Assembly: GCA_029259635.1 (NCBI GenBank)
Contig: JAJDEU010000056.1
Coordinates: forward strand, 1 to 64,000
Length of the DNA stretch: 64,000 nucleotides
Reading direction: 5' to 3'
Source: Planctomycetota bacterium
GTDB taxonomy: Bacteria > Planctomycetota > UBA1135 > GCA-002686595
Every line of letters starts with the position of its first letter. Positions within the stretch are counted from its first letter, which is position 1. The notes beneath the pieces are model-generated. The model saw only the letters and a list, made by a program, of their open reading frames with translations, had not been told where the DNA came from and did not search any database. Below are positions 51,945 through 61,721 of this stretch, one piece after another. The position numbers and the translations under genes are program-made.

Positions 51945-52036
51945 AGAATCCCTGCGAGTTCATCCTCCTTCGGAATTCACCACCAAGCTCGACTCCGAGT
52001 TCAGGTCAGCCCCGCTCCACGGTTGACACCCAGCAC

Positions 52037-52082
52037 AGAGAGCGCCCCGTGTAGTCCACTGCACGGGGCGCTCTCTATTTTA
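52037..52082 (+). terminator. Strong rho-independent terminator
   Basis: AGAGAGCGCCCCGTG (52037-52051) and CACGGGGCGCTCTCT (52062-52076) form a perfect 15-pair stem with a ten-base loop, followed by ATTTTAA. It ends the Nudix/Sm-like unit 93 bases after its stop and isolates the ABC genes that follow. Confidence 0.93.
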
Positions 52083-52129
52083 ATGTCCCGCGCTGCCCAT
52101 TCGCGCCGGAAGAATTTACTCTCTGCCCC

Positions 52130-52717
52130 GTGAGCTTCTTTTCCTCCCGCGACCTGACGCGCCGACCTTGGTTCGCGGACAAGAGCATCGCTCTTGAAGC
52201 GGGAGAGATCGCCGTTCTGCGAGGCCCTACGGGCAGCGGCAAGACGGTGTTTATGCGAGCGCTCGCCGATCTCGATCCGGTGGACTCCGGCGAGGTGCTC
52301 TTGGCTGGCGTCGAACGCGGCACCATGAGCGCGCCCGCCTGGCGACGGCAGGTGCTCTACCTGCGTCAACGCGCTACCGCGCTCACGCCCACGGTGCGGG
52401 CGGATTACGAGCGCGTGCTCGCACTGAAAGCTACGGAGTCTTCGACCACCGAACTCCCGACCGAGCTCCCCCTCGACCGCGCGACGGAACAACTCTCTGG
52501 CGGCGAGCTGCAGTGGCTCGCTCTCGAACGCGCGCTGCTCGTCGGTCCGAAAGTCCTGCTACTCGACGAAGCGAGCTCGGCCCTCGATCGCGAATCCGCG
52601 CTTCGCTTCGAAGCACGCGTCCTCGCCTACGTCGCCCTCGGCAACGCGGCCTTGTGGGTTGCGCACGACACCGAACTCGCCGGTCGCATCGGCGCCGAGG
52701 AGCTCGCCTTCCCTTGA
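52130..52717 (+). CDS. fetA: ABC transporter ATPase, FetA/YbbL-like
   Basis: A 195-residue ABC ATPase with a GTG start. Walker A GPTGSGKT, signature LSGGELQ, Walker B VLLLDEASSALD and the switch His in VAHDTELAG are intact. Together with the coupled membrane gene it matches the FetA-FetB (YbbL-YbbM) pair, reported as an iron exporter in E. coli. The TTGA overlap with the next gene shows coupling. The symbol is by family and context. Confidence 0.85.
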   Translation: MSFFSSRDLTRRPWFADKSIALEAGEIAVLRGPTGSGKTVFMRALADLDPVDSGEVLLAGVERGTMSAPAWRRQVLYLRQRATALTPTVRADYERVLALKATESSTTELPTELPLDRATEQLSGGELQWLALERALLVGPKVLLLDEASSALDRESALRFEARVLAYVALGNAALWVAHDTELAGRIGAEELAFP

Positions 52718-53520
52718 GCGGACTCATCGAACTCACTCCCTTCGACCTCGCGCTCGCGGCGCTGCTCATCCTCGCGAACGCCGCGGTCAGCATCGCGCTC
52801 GATCTGCGTCTCGGCCGTCGCCTCGCGCTCGCGGCGATTCGCGCGGTCGTCCAACTCTCGCTGCTCGGCTTTCTACTTGAGCGCATCTTCAACGCGGGCG
52901 GTCCCCTTCCGGTCATCCTGATGCTGGTCTTCATGGCCACGCTCTCCGGTTTCGAAGCGGTGCGCCGCACGACGCGACGCGTGCGCGGCATCACACTGGT
53001 CAGCACTTCGGTGATGCTCGTCACCTCGCTCGTGATCGCTTTCTACGGCGTGCACTTTGTGCTCGAGGTCGATCCGTGGTGGAAGCCGCAGTACATCATT
53101 CCCATCCTCGGAATGATCCTCGGCAACTCGCTAACCGGCGTTGCGCTCGGTCTCGAGACGACGCTCGAGGGTTTTTCGAGAGAGCGCGACCAAGTCGAGT
53201 CGCTACTCGCCCACGGAGCCTCGCGCCGCGAAGCCTCACACGACATCGTGCGGCGCGCCGTTCGCACCGGCACGATCCCGATCCTGAACGCGATGGTCGC
53301 TGCCGGACTGATCAGTATTCCCGGCATGATGACCGGTCAGATTCTCGCCGGCGAAGATCCGATGTCCGCCTCGCGCTACCAGATCTTCATTCTGTTCTCG
53401 ATCACCGGCGCCGTCGCGCTCGGAACGATCAGCGTCGTCACGCTCGCCTCGCGACTCGTCTTCGATGAGCGCTGCCGCCTGCGACTGGATCGCGTTCGCG
53501 AGGTCGGCGGCGACAATTGA
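52714..53520 (+). CDS. fetB: ABC transporter permease, FetB/YbbM-like (UPF0014)
   Basis: A 268-residue membrane protein from a TTG overlapping the ATPase stop. About seven hydrophobic segments (for example LALAALLILANAAVSIAL, LVSTSVMLVTSLVIAFYG, ILNAMVAAGLISIPGMMTGQ) and the family blocks PQYIIPILGMILGNSLTGVA, ERDQVESLLAHGASR and SIPGMMTGQILAG identify the UPF0014 permeases. It probably exports a metal ion with FetA. A short spacer separates it from the CRTAC1 gene. Confidence 0.88.
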   Translation: MSGLIELTPFDLALAALLILANAAVSIALDLRLGRRLALAAIRAVVQLSLLGFLLERIFNAGGPLPVILMLVFMATLSGFEAVRRTTRRVRGITLVSTSVMLVTSLVIAFYGVHFVLEVDPWWKPQYIIPILGMILGNSLTGVALGLETTLEGFSRERDQVESLLAHGASRREASHDIVRRAVRTGTIPILNAMVAAGLISIPGMMTGQILAGEDPMSASRYQIFILFSITGAVALGTISVVTLASRLVFDERCRLRLDRVREVGGDN

Positions 53521-53620
53521 GCGAGTGCGAGCGCGAAGCGCCCAACCCGGACTGCTAGGATCCGTAGGCTCGTCCATGCCTCTCACCGTGCCGCCCATCC
53601 CCTTCCGAGCGCCCTCATCG

Positions 53621-56221
53621 ATGACCGCCCGATTAATCGCCGCCTTCGCAGTTCTGTTCTTGGTCGCACCGATCGAGCACGCGCGCATCCGGGTTCAGGA
53701 CAGTTTCCCGCCGAGAATTTCGGTCTACGCCGCGGACGATGAAGGGTTCGGCTTGGTCGGTGAAGTCTGGACCACCGATCGCATTGCTCCCATTCCGATT
53801 CCCCTTACTTCGCGCAGCGCGACAGTTCAGAGAGCAGTTCCAAACTCGAAGGGCATTCAGCTTCGCATCCAAAACATGAACGGCGGTGAGGTCGAGATCA
53901 ATGCCGTTACCGTTCGCATCGTTTCGCATCCGAGTGACTCGCAGATTCTCGAAAGAGACGGTGAGCTAATCGTCGTTGGACCACCGGTGTTCGCTTTCGA
54001 GAAAGGCAACAGCCAAGAACCGGAGTATCTATCCCCCTACCTGGCACGGCAGGACGGCATTGGGTACTCGGTCTGGTGGCTCAGATATCGCTCGGCGTTT
54101 GAGCCGCCCGAGGGCTACAGCCTCATCACGATCGACACTTACTCAGAGGGGTACTGGGGTTTTGACGATCATGGAGCTCGAGCGGGTTGCTCACGCACCG
54201 TGTGCACGGTGGCAGATCGAGGTAGCATGCACGGTTGGCTGTGCGCAGGAATTGATCAACAGTTCTACGCTAAAACAAAAGCACTCGACGTCGAGCAGTG
54301 TCAACAATTCGAGCTACAGAGTGCTCAGCATCAAACCGCCCTGCGGACGGGGTCAACCGATCCAAGCACGAGTGTCGACGTGCTTTCGGCGGTTAGGCTT
54401 GCTGACGACGAAGCACGGCTGTTGAGCTTTAACGAATTCATCGAAATCAACCTCCCCGCTCCTCCAGTAAGCCAACGCTCTTCGACTTGCACATTGCTAC
54501 TCACTCTCGATGTAAAGACCGTCAGTGAATTCACTGTGACGAGGGAGTGGCCTGCCGACGAGACGGAGCCAGAGAAACAGCCCGACTTCTGGACGCAAGC
54601 CTGGCCCCATCATGATCTCAATCCCCGAACCTTCGTGCACCTCGAAGGTCCGGATCTTCAGTTGGACATTCGACCGACAATGGGGCCGGGGTTAGCCGCA
54701 GGCGACGTCAACGGCGACGGCACTCCCGACCTCTATCTCGTCCAGGGAAGCGGGCGAGAGGGTACTCTCGCGCCTCCGAACGCACTGTATCTCAACTACT
54801 CCACGCGGAATGCGTTCGACTTCGTGACGTACTCGGTATCGGTATCGGGAACCGAGCATCGCGGTGCGGGCATGGGTGCGCTCTTCTTTGACGCGGAGGG
54901 CGACGGCGACCTCGACCTGTACGTTGCGAACTACGGGACAGATGTGTTGTTCACCAATGATGGCACCGGGAAATTCGAAGACGCGACCGAAATGGCAGGC
55001 ATAACTGGCGATCGTTGGAGCGCGGGCATCGCCGCCGCCGATGCGGATCTCGATGGCGATCTCGACCTCTACGTTACGAGCTACCTTGTCTACGACGAGA
55101 GCTTAATGCCGACCGACGAGGGCTTCGATCGGTACCAACGCGAAGATCCCGTCGCGATGTTGCCCTTCGCGTTTCCCGGCGATCGCAACGTTTTTTGGCG
55201 CAATGACAGTTGGCAGGCTGGCGCGGATGGTGGAAGCACGGGGCCGCTGCGCTTCACCGATATGACCGAAGAGCTCGGGCTGCTCGACGAACAGGGCCGC
55301 GGCATGCAGCCCGTCTTCTGGGACTTCGATCGCGACGGCGATCAGGATCTGTATGTCGCGAACGACGTCTCCTACAACACGCTTTGGCGCAACGAAGGCG
55401 GGAAGAGCTTCACGAACGTGTCGTTCACGACTGGGATGGACGATCCGCGCGGCGGGATGGGCGTGAGCATCGGCGACGCGGACGGCGACGGTGACGAGGA
55501 TCTGTTCCTCACGAACTGGCAGCTCGAGCCGAACGCGCTGTACATGAACAATCTGATCACGACGCGCTCGCGCAAGAGCTACATCGCGACCTTCCGCGAC
55601 ACGATCGTGCGCAGCAAGCTCGGGCGGTTCGGCGTCGGCTACACCTCGTGGGGTGCCGAGCTCTTCGACGCGGACCTCGACGGCGACCTCGACTTGTTCG
55701 TCGCGAACGGCTATACGAGTCCCGACTACGAGAGCACCGGGATTTGTGTCGGACAGCCCAACCACTTCTTCCTGAATCAAGGCGAGGGGAAGTTCGCACC
55801 GGCTTTCGAATCGAAGGTTCTCAAAGAGCGCCTCCCCTCGCGCGCCGCGCTCGCCTGCGACTTCGATCGAGACGGTGACCTTGACCTCGCGATCACCGCG
55901 AATAACGGTCCGTTCACTCTGCTCACGAATAACAGTGACGTGCTGACCGGCGCGCACTGGCTCGGCGTTCAGCTGCGCGGCGCTGCGCCCAACACCTTCG
56001 GCATCGGCGCGGAGGTCAGCCTCGTGCGCGGCGATCGGCTTCTTCGCCGCAGCATGCGCTCGGGCGGAAGCTATCTCGCGGGGAACGCTCCCGAGCTGGT
56101 CTTCGGTCTGGCCGACCACGACGAAGCGGTCGTGCTCAACATCCGCTGGCCCTCCGGCGGCGAAAGCGAACACCGGATCGAGAAGGTGGACCGCTACGTC
56201 ACCATCGAGGAACCGAAGTGA
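53621..56221 (+). CDS. CRTAC1-type FG-GAP / ASPIC-UnbV exported protein
   Basis: About 866 residues from the ATG at 53621, with an N-terminal signal peptide (LIAAFAVLFLVAP); an upstream ATG at 53576 is also possible. The first 330 residues are unrecognised. From about 390 there are seven calcium-binding DxDxDGxxD blocks (DVNGDGTPDLYL, DAEGDGDLDLYV, DADLDGDLDLYV, DFDRDGDQDLYV, DADGDGDEDLFL, DADLDGDLDLFV, DFDRDGDLDLAI) of FG-GAP propeller repeats, then a C-terminal ASPIC_UnbV domain (WLGVQLRGAAPNTFGIGAEV). It is probably secreted or surface-bound. Its stop overlaps the next start by GTGA. Confidence 0.85.
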   Translation: MTARLIAAFAVLFLVAPIEHARIRVQDSFPPRISVYAADDEGFGLVGEVWTTDRIAPIPIPLTSRSATVQRAVPNSKGIQLRIQNMNGGEVEINAVTVRIVSHPSDSQILERDGELIVVGPPVFAFEKGNSQEPEYLSPYLARQDGIGYSVWWLRYRSAFEPPEGYSLITIDTYSEGYWGFDDHGARAGCSRTVCTVADRGSMHGWLCAGIDQQFYAKTKALDVEQCQQFELQSAQHQTALRTGSTDPSTSVDVLSAVRLADDEARLLSFNEFIEINLPAPPVSQRSSTCTLLLTLDVKTVSEFTVTREWPADETEPEKQPDFWTQAWPHHDLNPRTFVHLEGPDLQLDIRPTMGPGLAAGDVNGDGTPDLYLVQGSGREGTLAPPNALYLNYSTRNAFDFVTYSVSVSGTEHRGAGMGALFFDAEGDGDLDLYVANYGTDVLFTNDGTGKFEDATEMAGITGDRWSAGIAAADADLDGDLDLYVTSYLVYDESLMPTDEGFDRYQREDPVAMLPFAFPGDRNVFWRNDSWQAGADGGSTGPLRFTDMTEELGLLDEQGRGMQPVFWDFDRDGDQDLYVANDVSYNTLWRNEGGKSFTNVSFTTGMDDPRGGMGVSIGDADGDGDEDLFLTNWQLEPNALYMNNLITTRSRKSYIATFRDTIVRSKLGRFGVGYTSWGAELFDADLDGDLDLFVANGYTSPDYESTGICVGQPNHFFLNQGEGKFAPAFESKVLKERLPSRAALACDFDRDGDLDLAITANNGPFTLLTNNSDVLTGAHWLGVQLRGAAPNTFGIGAEVSLVRGDRLLRRSMRSGGSYLAGNAPELVFGLADHDEAVVLNIRWPSGGESEHRIEKVDRYVTIEEPK

Positions 56222-58170
56222 CCGAGCCGAGAGCAAACGACTCGGCGGGCTCAAAGCTCGCGTGGCTGGCGCTCCTGCCCGCCGGTCTCCTCGTGATCCT
56301 CATGATGGCCGGACCGATCGTCTCCGGCGATCTTTGGTGGCACCTCAGCACGGGCGAGTGGATGCTCGAGAACGGCGAGCTTCCCGAGCACGATCCCTTC
56401 AGTCACACGGCCGGCGACAAGGCCTGGACTCTGGAGGAGTACGGCTCGCAAATTCTTTTCGCGTTGGTCAACAACACAGGCGGCCTCGGAGCCCTGCGAG
56501 TCGTCGGCGCCCTACTCGGCTTGCTCGCACTCGTCGCCGCCTATCGCGTCGCGCGCCGCGAACTCCCGCCCCACTGGGCCGTTCTCCTGACCGCACTCTT
56601 CGCCCTGCTCTTCGCGCTCAAGTGGGAGCTGCGCCCGCACCTCTTGAGCGTCTTCTTCTTCTTCCGCCTGCAACACCTGCTCTTCCCCTCCGAGCACGAT
56701 CGCGACCCCGGCAAGCGCGAGTGGATCGAAGTCTTTATCCTGACCGTCGTCTGGGTCCAACTCCACGGCGAAGCGATCTTCGTCCCGACGCTGGCCATCG
56801 CCGGCCTGATCGGCGCCATCCTCGCGGTCGTTCGCAATCGCGAGAGCGGTCCGAAGCGCATCCTCGCCTGGGTCGCCATTCTCCTCGTCGCAGCCCTCGG
56901 AAGCCTGTGCTCTCCCGAAGGTCTCGACCAAGTGCGCTACGCGCTCTCCGAAAGCTCCATTCCTCGCGAACTAATCGAAGAGTGGCGCCCGCACTGGACA
57001 CTTCCGAGCGACCCGCGCTTTGCACCGGTCACCATCAGCCTGTTTGTGATCGTCGGCCTGTGCGCATACCCGATGGCCGTCTTCGTCGGCTCTTGCGCAC
57101 TCGCCAAGCTCTTCGGTCACACGCGACGACTCTCCTGGGAGCGCATCGGTTTCCTCTGCGCGTGCATCCTCCTCGCCGTTCTCGCGAGACGCTTCTTCTG
57201 GCTCCTCTTGTTCCCGATGATCGACTTTTCGAAGTCGATCTTGCTGACGCTTCCCTCCTGGAAGAGCAGTCGCGTCGTGCCGGCAGTGATCGCTCTCCTG
57301 CTCGCCGTTCCCCTCGCCCAATCCCACTACGCCACTTCCGCCCTCGGTTCACTTCGAACCGAGACGTGGAGCGACAATGTTCACGCCGGACTGCTTCCGA
57401 AGAACGCGACCGAGTTCATCGGAGACTGCGAGCTCGAGGGCAATCTCTTCCATCGCTACGAGTGGGGCGGGTTCCTCGGCTTCCATCTATGGCCCGAGTG
57501 CCGCGTCTACCTCGACGGGCGCACTGTGCTGTTCGCCGAAGTGATTCCCGAGCGCTGGAAGATCGACAACTGGAAGACCTATCAACCCGACAGCCCTGAC
57601 GAGGAGCACGGAGCTTCCTTCGCCACACGAGTTCTGAAAGAGCGCAACGTCCGTCTGCTCGTGATGCCGAGCCTCGTAAATCTCGGAGGCCGCGCCGGCA
57701 AGTGGGAACCTCCCGGTGCGCACAAGGCGTGGATTCGCGTTTGGGAAGATGACACCGCGATCGTCTGGCTCAGCGCTACCGACGAAGCAAACTTGAATCG
57801 CATCCGCAGTTGGTACGCGGAACACGGAATCGACTTTGACGCTGGCCGCGGTTTCGTCGAAGCGCAGGTCATCTCGGCACAACCGGACTGGATTCGAGAG
57901 CGCGGGCTGCTCGCCGGGGCGGTGCGAGAGATCGTCGAACCGATGTTGTTCGGAGGACCGGACGGTTCCGTCGCTCGCTGGTCTCCGCTGGCGCGCGTCG
58001 AGACGTGGCTTCGAATGCGCATGGGACGCTCGGCGCGCTGGGAGCTCGAACAAATCTTGGCGGAGCAAATGGCTGGAGATCAAAAGACGTACTCTGCCTG
58101 GATGCGCTTGCTCGTCGATCAAGGTCCGAAAGTGGTGTACGAACGACTGGCGCGGGGCGAACAACCGTGA
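56218..58170 (+). CDS. Polytopic membrane protein, GT-C-like
   Basis: A 650-residue protein with a GTG start inside the CRTAC1 stop. The first external loop GDLWWHLSTGEWMLENGELP with HDPFSHT is a recurrent signature of GT-C-fold membrane proteins of unknown function. About ten helices follow, then a periplasmic C-terminus with YEWGGFLGFHLWPECRVYLD, which is also typical. The last 150 residues are helical and soluble. It may transfer lipid-linked sugar, but no acidic pair matches a characterised catalytic motif. It is coupled to the following GT-C gene by GTGA. Confidence 0.7.
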   Translation: MTEPRANDSAGSKLAWLALLPAGLLVILMMAGPIVSGDLWWHLSTGEWMLENGELPEHDPFSHTAGDKAWTLEEYGSQILFALVNNTGGLGALRVVGALLGLLALVAAYRVARRELPPHWAVLLTALFALLFALKWELRPHLLSVFFFFRLQHLLFPSEHDRDPGKREWIEVFILTVVWVQLHGEAIFVPTLAIAGLIGAILAVVRNRESGPKRILAWVAILLVAALGSLCSPEGLDQVRYALSESSIPRELIEEWRPHWTLPSDPRFAPVTISLFVIVGLCAYPMAVFVGSCALAKLFGHTRRLSWERIGFLCACILLAVLARRFFWLLLFPMIDFSKSILLTLPSWKSSRVVPAVIALLLAVPLAQSHYATSALGSLRTETWSDNVHAGLLPKNATEFIGDCELEGNLFHRYEWGGFLGFHLWPECRVYLDGRTVLFAEVIPERWKIDNWKTYQPDSPDEEHGASFATRVLKERNVRLLVMPSLVNLGGRAGKWEPPGAHKAWIRVWEDDTAIVWLSATDEANLNRIRSWYAEHGIDFDAGRGFVEAQVISAQPDWIRERGLLAGAVREIVEPMLFGGPDGSVARWSPLARVETWLRMRMGRSARWELEQILAEQMAGDQKTYSAWMRLLVDQGPKVVYERLARGEQP

Positions 58171-59861
58171 GCGCCGAATCGACCGAGAGCGGAACTGCGC
58201 TCTCTCGCCCGGTTCGCGCCGTGCTCATCGCTTTCGCCGTTGTGCTGCTCGTCTTCACGAAAGATCAAGCGGACTCCTGGGCGGACGGTTCGAGGCTGGG
58301 AACCATTCAGGCCTTGGTCGAGCACGGCACGCTCGCCCTCGATGACACCGACTTTCTCTGGCAAGGCGACAAGGTTTTTCTGAACGGGCACTACTACAGC
58401 CACCAACCACCGATGCTGGCGCTCGCCGGCGCACTGCCCTACTCGATCCTTCACGGCCTGTTCGACCGCAGCATCACCGACCCGTTCACCTACCGCATCC
58501 TGACTTGGTGCCTGGTCGGACTTCCGTTGTGGCTCGGCTTCGTTGCGCTGGCTCGACTCCTGCGCGCAACGGGCTGCGGCCCGGGATGGTCCGCCGTTCT
58601 GCTCGGCCTCACCGCCTTCGGAACTCTGACTCTGCCCTACTCACTCGTCCTCCAACAGCACGGAACAGCGGCGGGACTCGTGCTGCTCTCCTTCGGCGCC
58701 ATCCACAGTCGCCGCGCCCTGACCGCCGGCATTCTGCTCGCCCTGGCAACGACGATCGACCTGACCGCCGTCTTTCCCGCGATCTTCTGCGCGTGGCCCA
58801 TCTTCAAGGCGGGTGGATTCAACGCGGTAACGCGCTATGCGCTCGGCGCCTTCCCAGCGCTCGCGCTCCACTTTGGAATCAACTGGAGCCTCGCCGGCGA
58901 CCTGCTTCCAATCGGACTGCACCTCGAAGCCTTCGTGTATCCCTTCTCCCCGTTCACGCTCATGTCGCTGACAGGCGGTGAACAAAAACTCGGCGAGACG
59001 GCGGCCTACTTCTTTGGAGCGACCTTCGGAGGCAGCGGCTTCTTCTCGCACCACCCGATCACTCTGTTCGCCGTCTTCGCGGGACTTCTGCTGCTCGTGC
59101 ATCGCGGAACCGCACGAGCGACCGAGAACCTCCCCGGCCTACTCCCCGGTCTGCTGGCCGCCGCCGCCCTCTCATCGCTCTCCATCGCGCTCTACTACCT
59201 GACCCAGTCGCGCAACTTCGGCGGCTCGGCCTTCGGCATGCGTTGGTTTGCCGTCTTCACTCCGCTGCTCGCGTTGTTCCCGGCCACCTACATCGGTCGT
59301 CGAGCTGAACCCCTTCGCGCGAACCTGAAGATTGTCGTCGCACTCCTCGGACTCTGGTCCGTCGGCGCCGCGTTCCTCGGCTCCGTCCAACCCTGGGCGA
59401 AGCTCCGCTACTTCTTTCATCAGCGCCCCGACGCGCTCATCGCAGCCCCGGGACACATTCCTCCCAACTGGGGCGAGCACCTCCGGCGCGAGTGGATTCG
59501 CGTCTCCGAGTTCCGACAAGACTTCGAAGAGATCTCTTACCAGCGCTGGTTTGAAGACCACATTCATCGCGCGGGCAAGCTCTACTCGATGCGCTTCGAT
59601 GTGTTCGATGACGAGCAGCAAGCGAGCTGGCATCGCGAGGGCATCGCGAAACTTCAAGTCGTCATTGACGGCCTCGATAGCATCAACGACCTCTCCGGCT
59701 GTCGGACCGTCGGCCACTACTGGCTCGGAAAACTCCACCACTTACTGGGCGACCGCGTCGCGGCTGGGCGCGAGTACGACCGCAGCCTGGACCTTCACAA
59801 CAGCTACGGCCCTGCTCTGAAAGGCCGCCGCAAATTGCTCGAGCAGCAGAAAGAGCAGTAG
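58167..59861 (+). CDS. Polytopic membrane protein with C-terminal periplasmic region, GT-C-like
   Basis: A 564-residue membrane protein from the GTG at 58167. ADSWADGSRLGTIQALVEHG has the acidic external motif placed like GT-C catalytic loops, followed by YYSHQPPMLALAGALPY, then about nine hydrophobic segments (LLALATTIDLTAVFPAIF and others). The last 120 residues are soluble, ending in a TPR-like segment (HHLLGDRVAAGREYDRSLDL). It lies between another GT-C-like gene and a heptaheme cytochrome, with a two-base gap to the latter. The role is unknown. Confidence 0.7.
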   Translation: MSAESTESGTALSRPVRAVLIAFAVVLLVFTKDQADSWADGSRLGTIQALVEHGTLALDDTDFLWQGDKVFLNGHYYSHQPPMLALAGALPYSILHGLFDRSITDPFTYRILTWCLVGLPLWLGFVALARLLRATGCGPGWSAVLLGLTAFGTLTLPYSLVLQQHGTAAGLVLLSFGAIHSRRALTAGILLALATTIDLTAVFPAIFCAWPIFKAGGFNAVTRYALGAFPALALHFGINWSLAGDLLPIGLHLEAFVYPFSPFTLMSLTGGEQKLGETAAYFFGATFGGSGFFSHHPITLFAVFAGLLLLVHRGTARATENLPGLLPGLLAAAALSSLSIALYYLTQSRNFGGSAFGMRWFAVFTPLLALFPATYIGRRAEPLRANLKIVVALLGLWSVGAAFLGSVQPWAKLRYFFHQRPDALIAAPGHIPPNWGEHLRREWIRVSEFRQDFEEISYQRWFEDHIHRAGKLYSMRFDVFDDEQQASWHREGIAKLQVVIDGLDSINDLSGCRTVGHYWLGKLHHLLGDRVAAGREYDRSLDLHNSYGPALKGRRKLLEQQKEQ

Positions 59862-59863
59862 CG

Positions 59864-61708
59864 TTGACGGTGAATAGAGACCGGAGAGCCAGCCTGGGTT
59901 TCGCGCTCGCGATGGGGATCGTCGGGATTCTCTCTTGCGCGAAGACGCCGACGGCTCCCAAGCCCTCGAACCCAACGAGCGCGGAGTCCGCTTCGGCGAT
60001 TCCGCTCGCCGCACCTACTCCCAGACCGGCCGCGGATCTTCCAAAGATCGAGCGCTGTGCCGACTGTCACGAGCACTTGGTTCGCGAATGGAGCCGAACC
60101 GCGATGGCTCACGCTTTGGGACCGATCGTTCCGGGTGAACTCAGCGGACTGGAACCGGTTGCGGAACAGGGTTCCGAATTCGTGTACCAGTTCGACGAAG
60201 CGGAGAACTCCGCAGTCATGCTGGAGACCTCGCGAGAGAAGCCGAACTTTTCGCGAAGTGTGCCGCTCGCCTTCGCCATCGGAGCGGGCAGTAAGGATCG
60301 CGCCTACGCCGCATCGGTCGGCGCCTACATCTGGTTTGCACCACTCGAAGTCGTCGGCACCGGCGACCAGCGCGAAGCCGCTCTCGCTCCGGCGCACGCC
60401 CAATGGCCCGGAAGTCGTTTCACCAGTCCCATCACACCCGAGTGCCTGAGTTGCCACACCGACGCCCTGCCGCCCGCCGGCTATCCGCTCCATCAAAACC
60501 CGATCTCGACCGGATGGCGCCCACGCGGACTCTCCTGCAAGGCCTGCCACGGAGAGGTCGAAGGGCACGCGGACTGGCAAGAGTCCGACGCACCGGAAGG
60601 AACGAGCGACCCGATTCTCTCGCTGACTCAAATGGGCCGAACCGAGCGCGTCTCGGTTTGCGCCGCGTGCCACCTTCAAGGTGACGTGCGCATTATCCTC
60701 GCCGACGCGCGGCCGGGCGTGCCGCTTCCCGGAAAAGACCTGCTCGAGAGTCGCGCCGTCTTCGTGGCCGCCGAGCCCGATCGAGATGTCGGATTTGTCA
60801 GCCACGTCGAACGGCTAGCTCTAGCTCGCTGTTACACGGAGACGACCGAGCTGGACTGCACCACTTGTCACTCGCCCCATCGCGATCTGTCGAATCCAGC
60901 CGAGCGCCAGCGAACTCGCGCGAGCTGTACGAACTGCCATGGTTCGAACTCCATGAGCACAGCAATGGACTGCGCTCAAACTCCCGAGTTAAGACCCCAG
61001 CAAGCGGATTGCGTGGACTGTCACATGCGTCTGACCGACGTGTTCGACGTGAAGAAGGTCCAAGTTCACGACCACTTCATTCAGAAGCGCCTGGGCCCGC
61101 CGAGTCAATTCGCTAACACTCGCGCGAACGAGTCACCGGACGGGAACTGGCGCCAGTTCACTTGGCCGGGCGAAACGCCTCCAGAGCACAATCGGGATCC
61201 GGGACTCCAACTGATGGCGTTCTACTCACGGGGACACACCGCTGCAGCGCTTGAGTTGCTCGAGGTCGAGCCCGGCTCTGCCGCACGTCGCTTGCCGATG
61301 TATCACCACGCTCGCGGTGCTCTGTTCGAAGCGGTCGGGCGACTCGAGGAAGCTCGCGAAGCCTACGAGACCGCCCTCGAATTGGACCCCGCCACCGGTC
61401 CCAGTGCCGTCAACCTCGGGGCGACGCTCGCACAACTGGGGCACATGTCCGAAGCCCTCGCCGTCTTGGACGAGCACCTCGCTCGCCACCCCGCGTCGAA
61501 CACGGGCTTCATCAATCGGTCGATCGTGCGGTATCAGCTCCGTGACCTCCGCGGCTCCATCGAAGATCAAGAGTCTGCGCTCGAGCTCTGGCCAAGCGCA
61601 GATCAAGCTACGACGCTCTCCGAATTGTGGAGTGAACTCGGCGATCGCGAGAAGAGCGTCGCCTATACGAAGCTGGCCTCGCGACTAGAGAATGGCGCGA
61701 GTCGCTAG
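59864..61708 (+). CDS. Heptaheme cytochrome c lipoprotein with C-terminal TPR
   Basis: A 614-residue exported protein from a TTG start, two bases after the previous stop; GTG 59870 is an alternative. The lipobox is GILSC (Cys25). Seven CxxCH heme sites start at residues 65, 194, 225, 266, 332, 355 and 383, with CHSPH and CHMRL contexts as in cytochrome c554-type proteins. TPR repeats occupy about 450-600 (HHARGALFEAVGRLEEAREAYETALELDP). It should carry electrons in the periplasm or at the outer membrane. Covalent heme attachment needs a cytochrome c maturation system not seen here. Confidence 0.9.
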   Translation: MTVNRDRRASLGFALAMGIVGILSCAKTPTAPKPSNPTSAESASAIPLAAPTPRPAADLPKIERCADCHEHLVREWSRTAMAHALGPIVPGELSGLEPVAEQGSEFVYQFDEAENSAVMLETSREKPNFSRSVPLAFAIGAGSKDRAYAASVGAYIWFAPLEVVGTGDQREAALAPAHAQWPGSRFTSPITPECLSCHTDALPPAGYPLHQNPISTGWRPRGLSCKACHGEVEGHADWQESDAPEGTSDPILSLTQMGRTERVSVCAACHLQGDVRIILADARPGVPLPGKDLLESRAVFVAAEPDRDVGFVSHVERLALARCYTETTELDCTTCHSPHRDLSNPAERQRTRASCTNCHGSNSMSTAMDCAQTPELRPQQADCVDCHMRLTDVFDVKKVQVHDHFIQKRLGPPSQFANTRANESPDGNWRQFTWPGETPPEHNRDPGLQLMAFYSRGHTAAALELLEVEPGSAARRLPMYHHARGALFEAVGRLEEAREAYETALELDPATGPSAVNLGATLAQLGHMSEALAVLDEHLARHPASNTGFINRSIVRYQLRDLRGSIEDQESALELWPSADQATTLSELWSELGDREKSVAYTKLASRLENGASR

Positions 61709-61721
61709 AGGAGCGTAGCCG

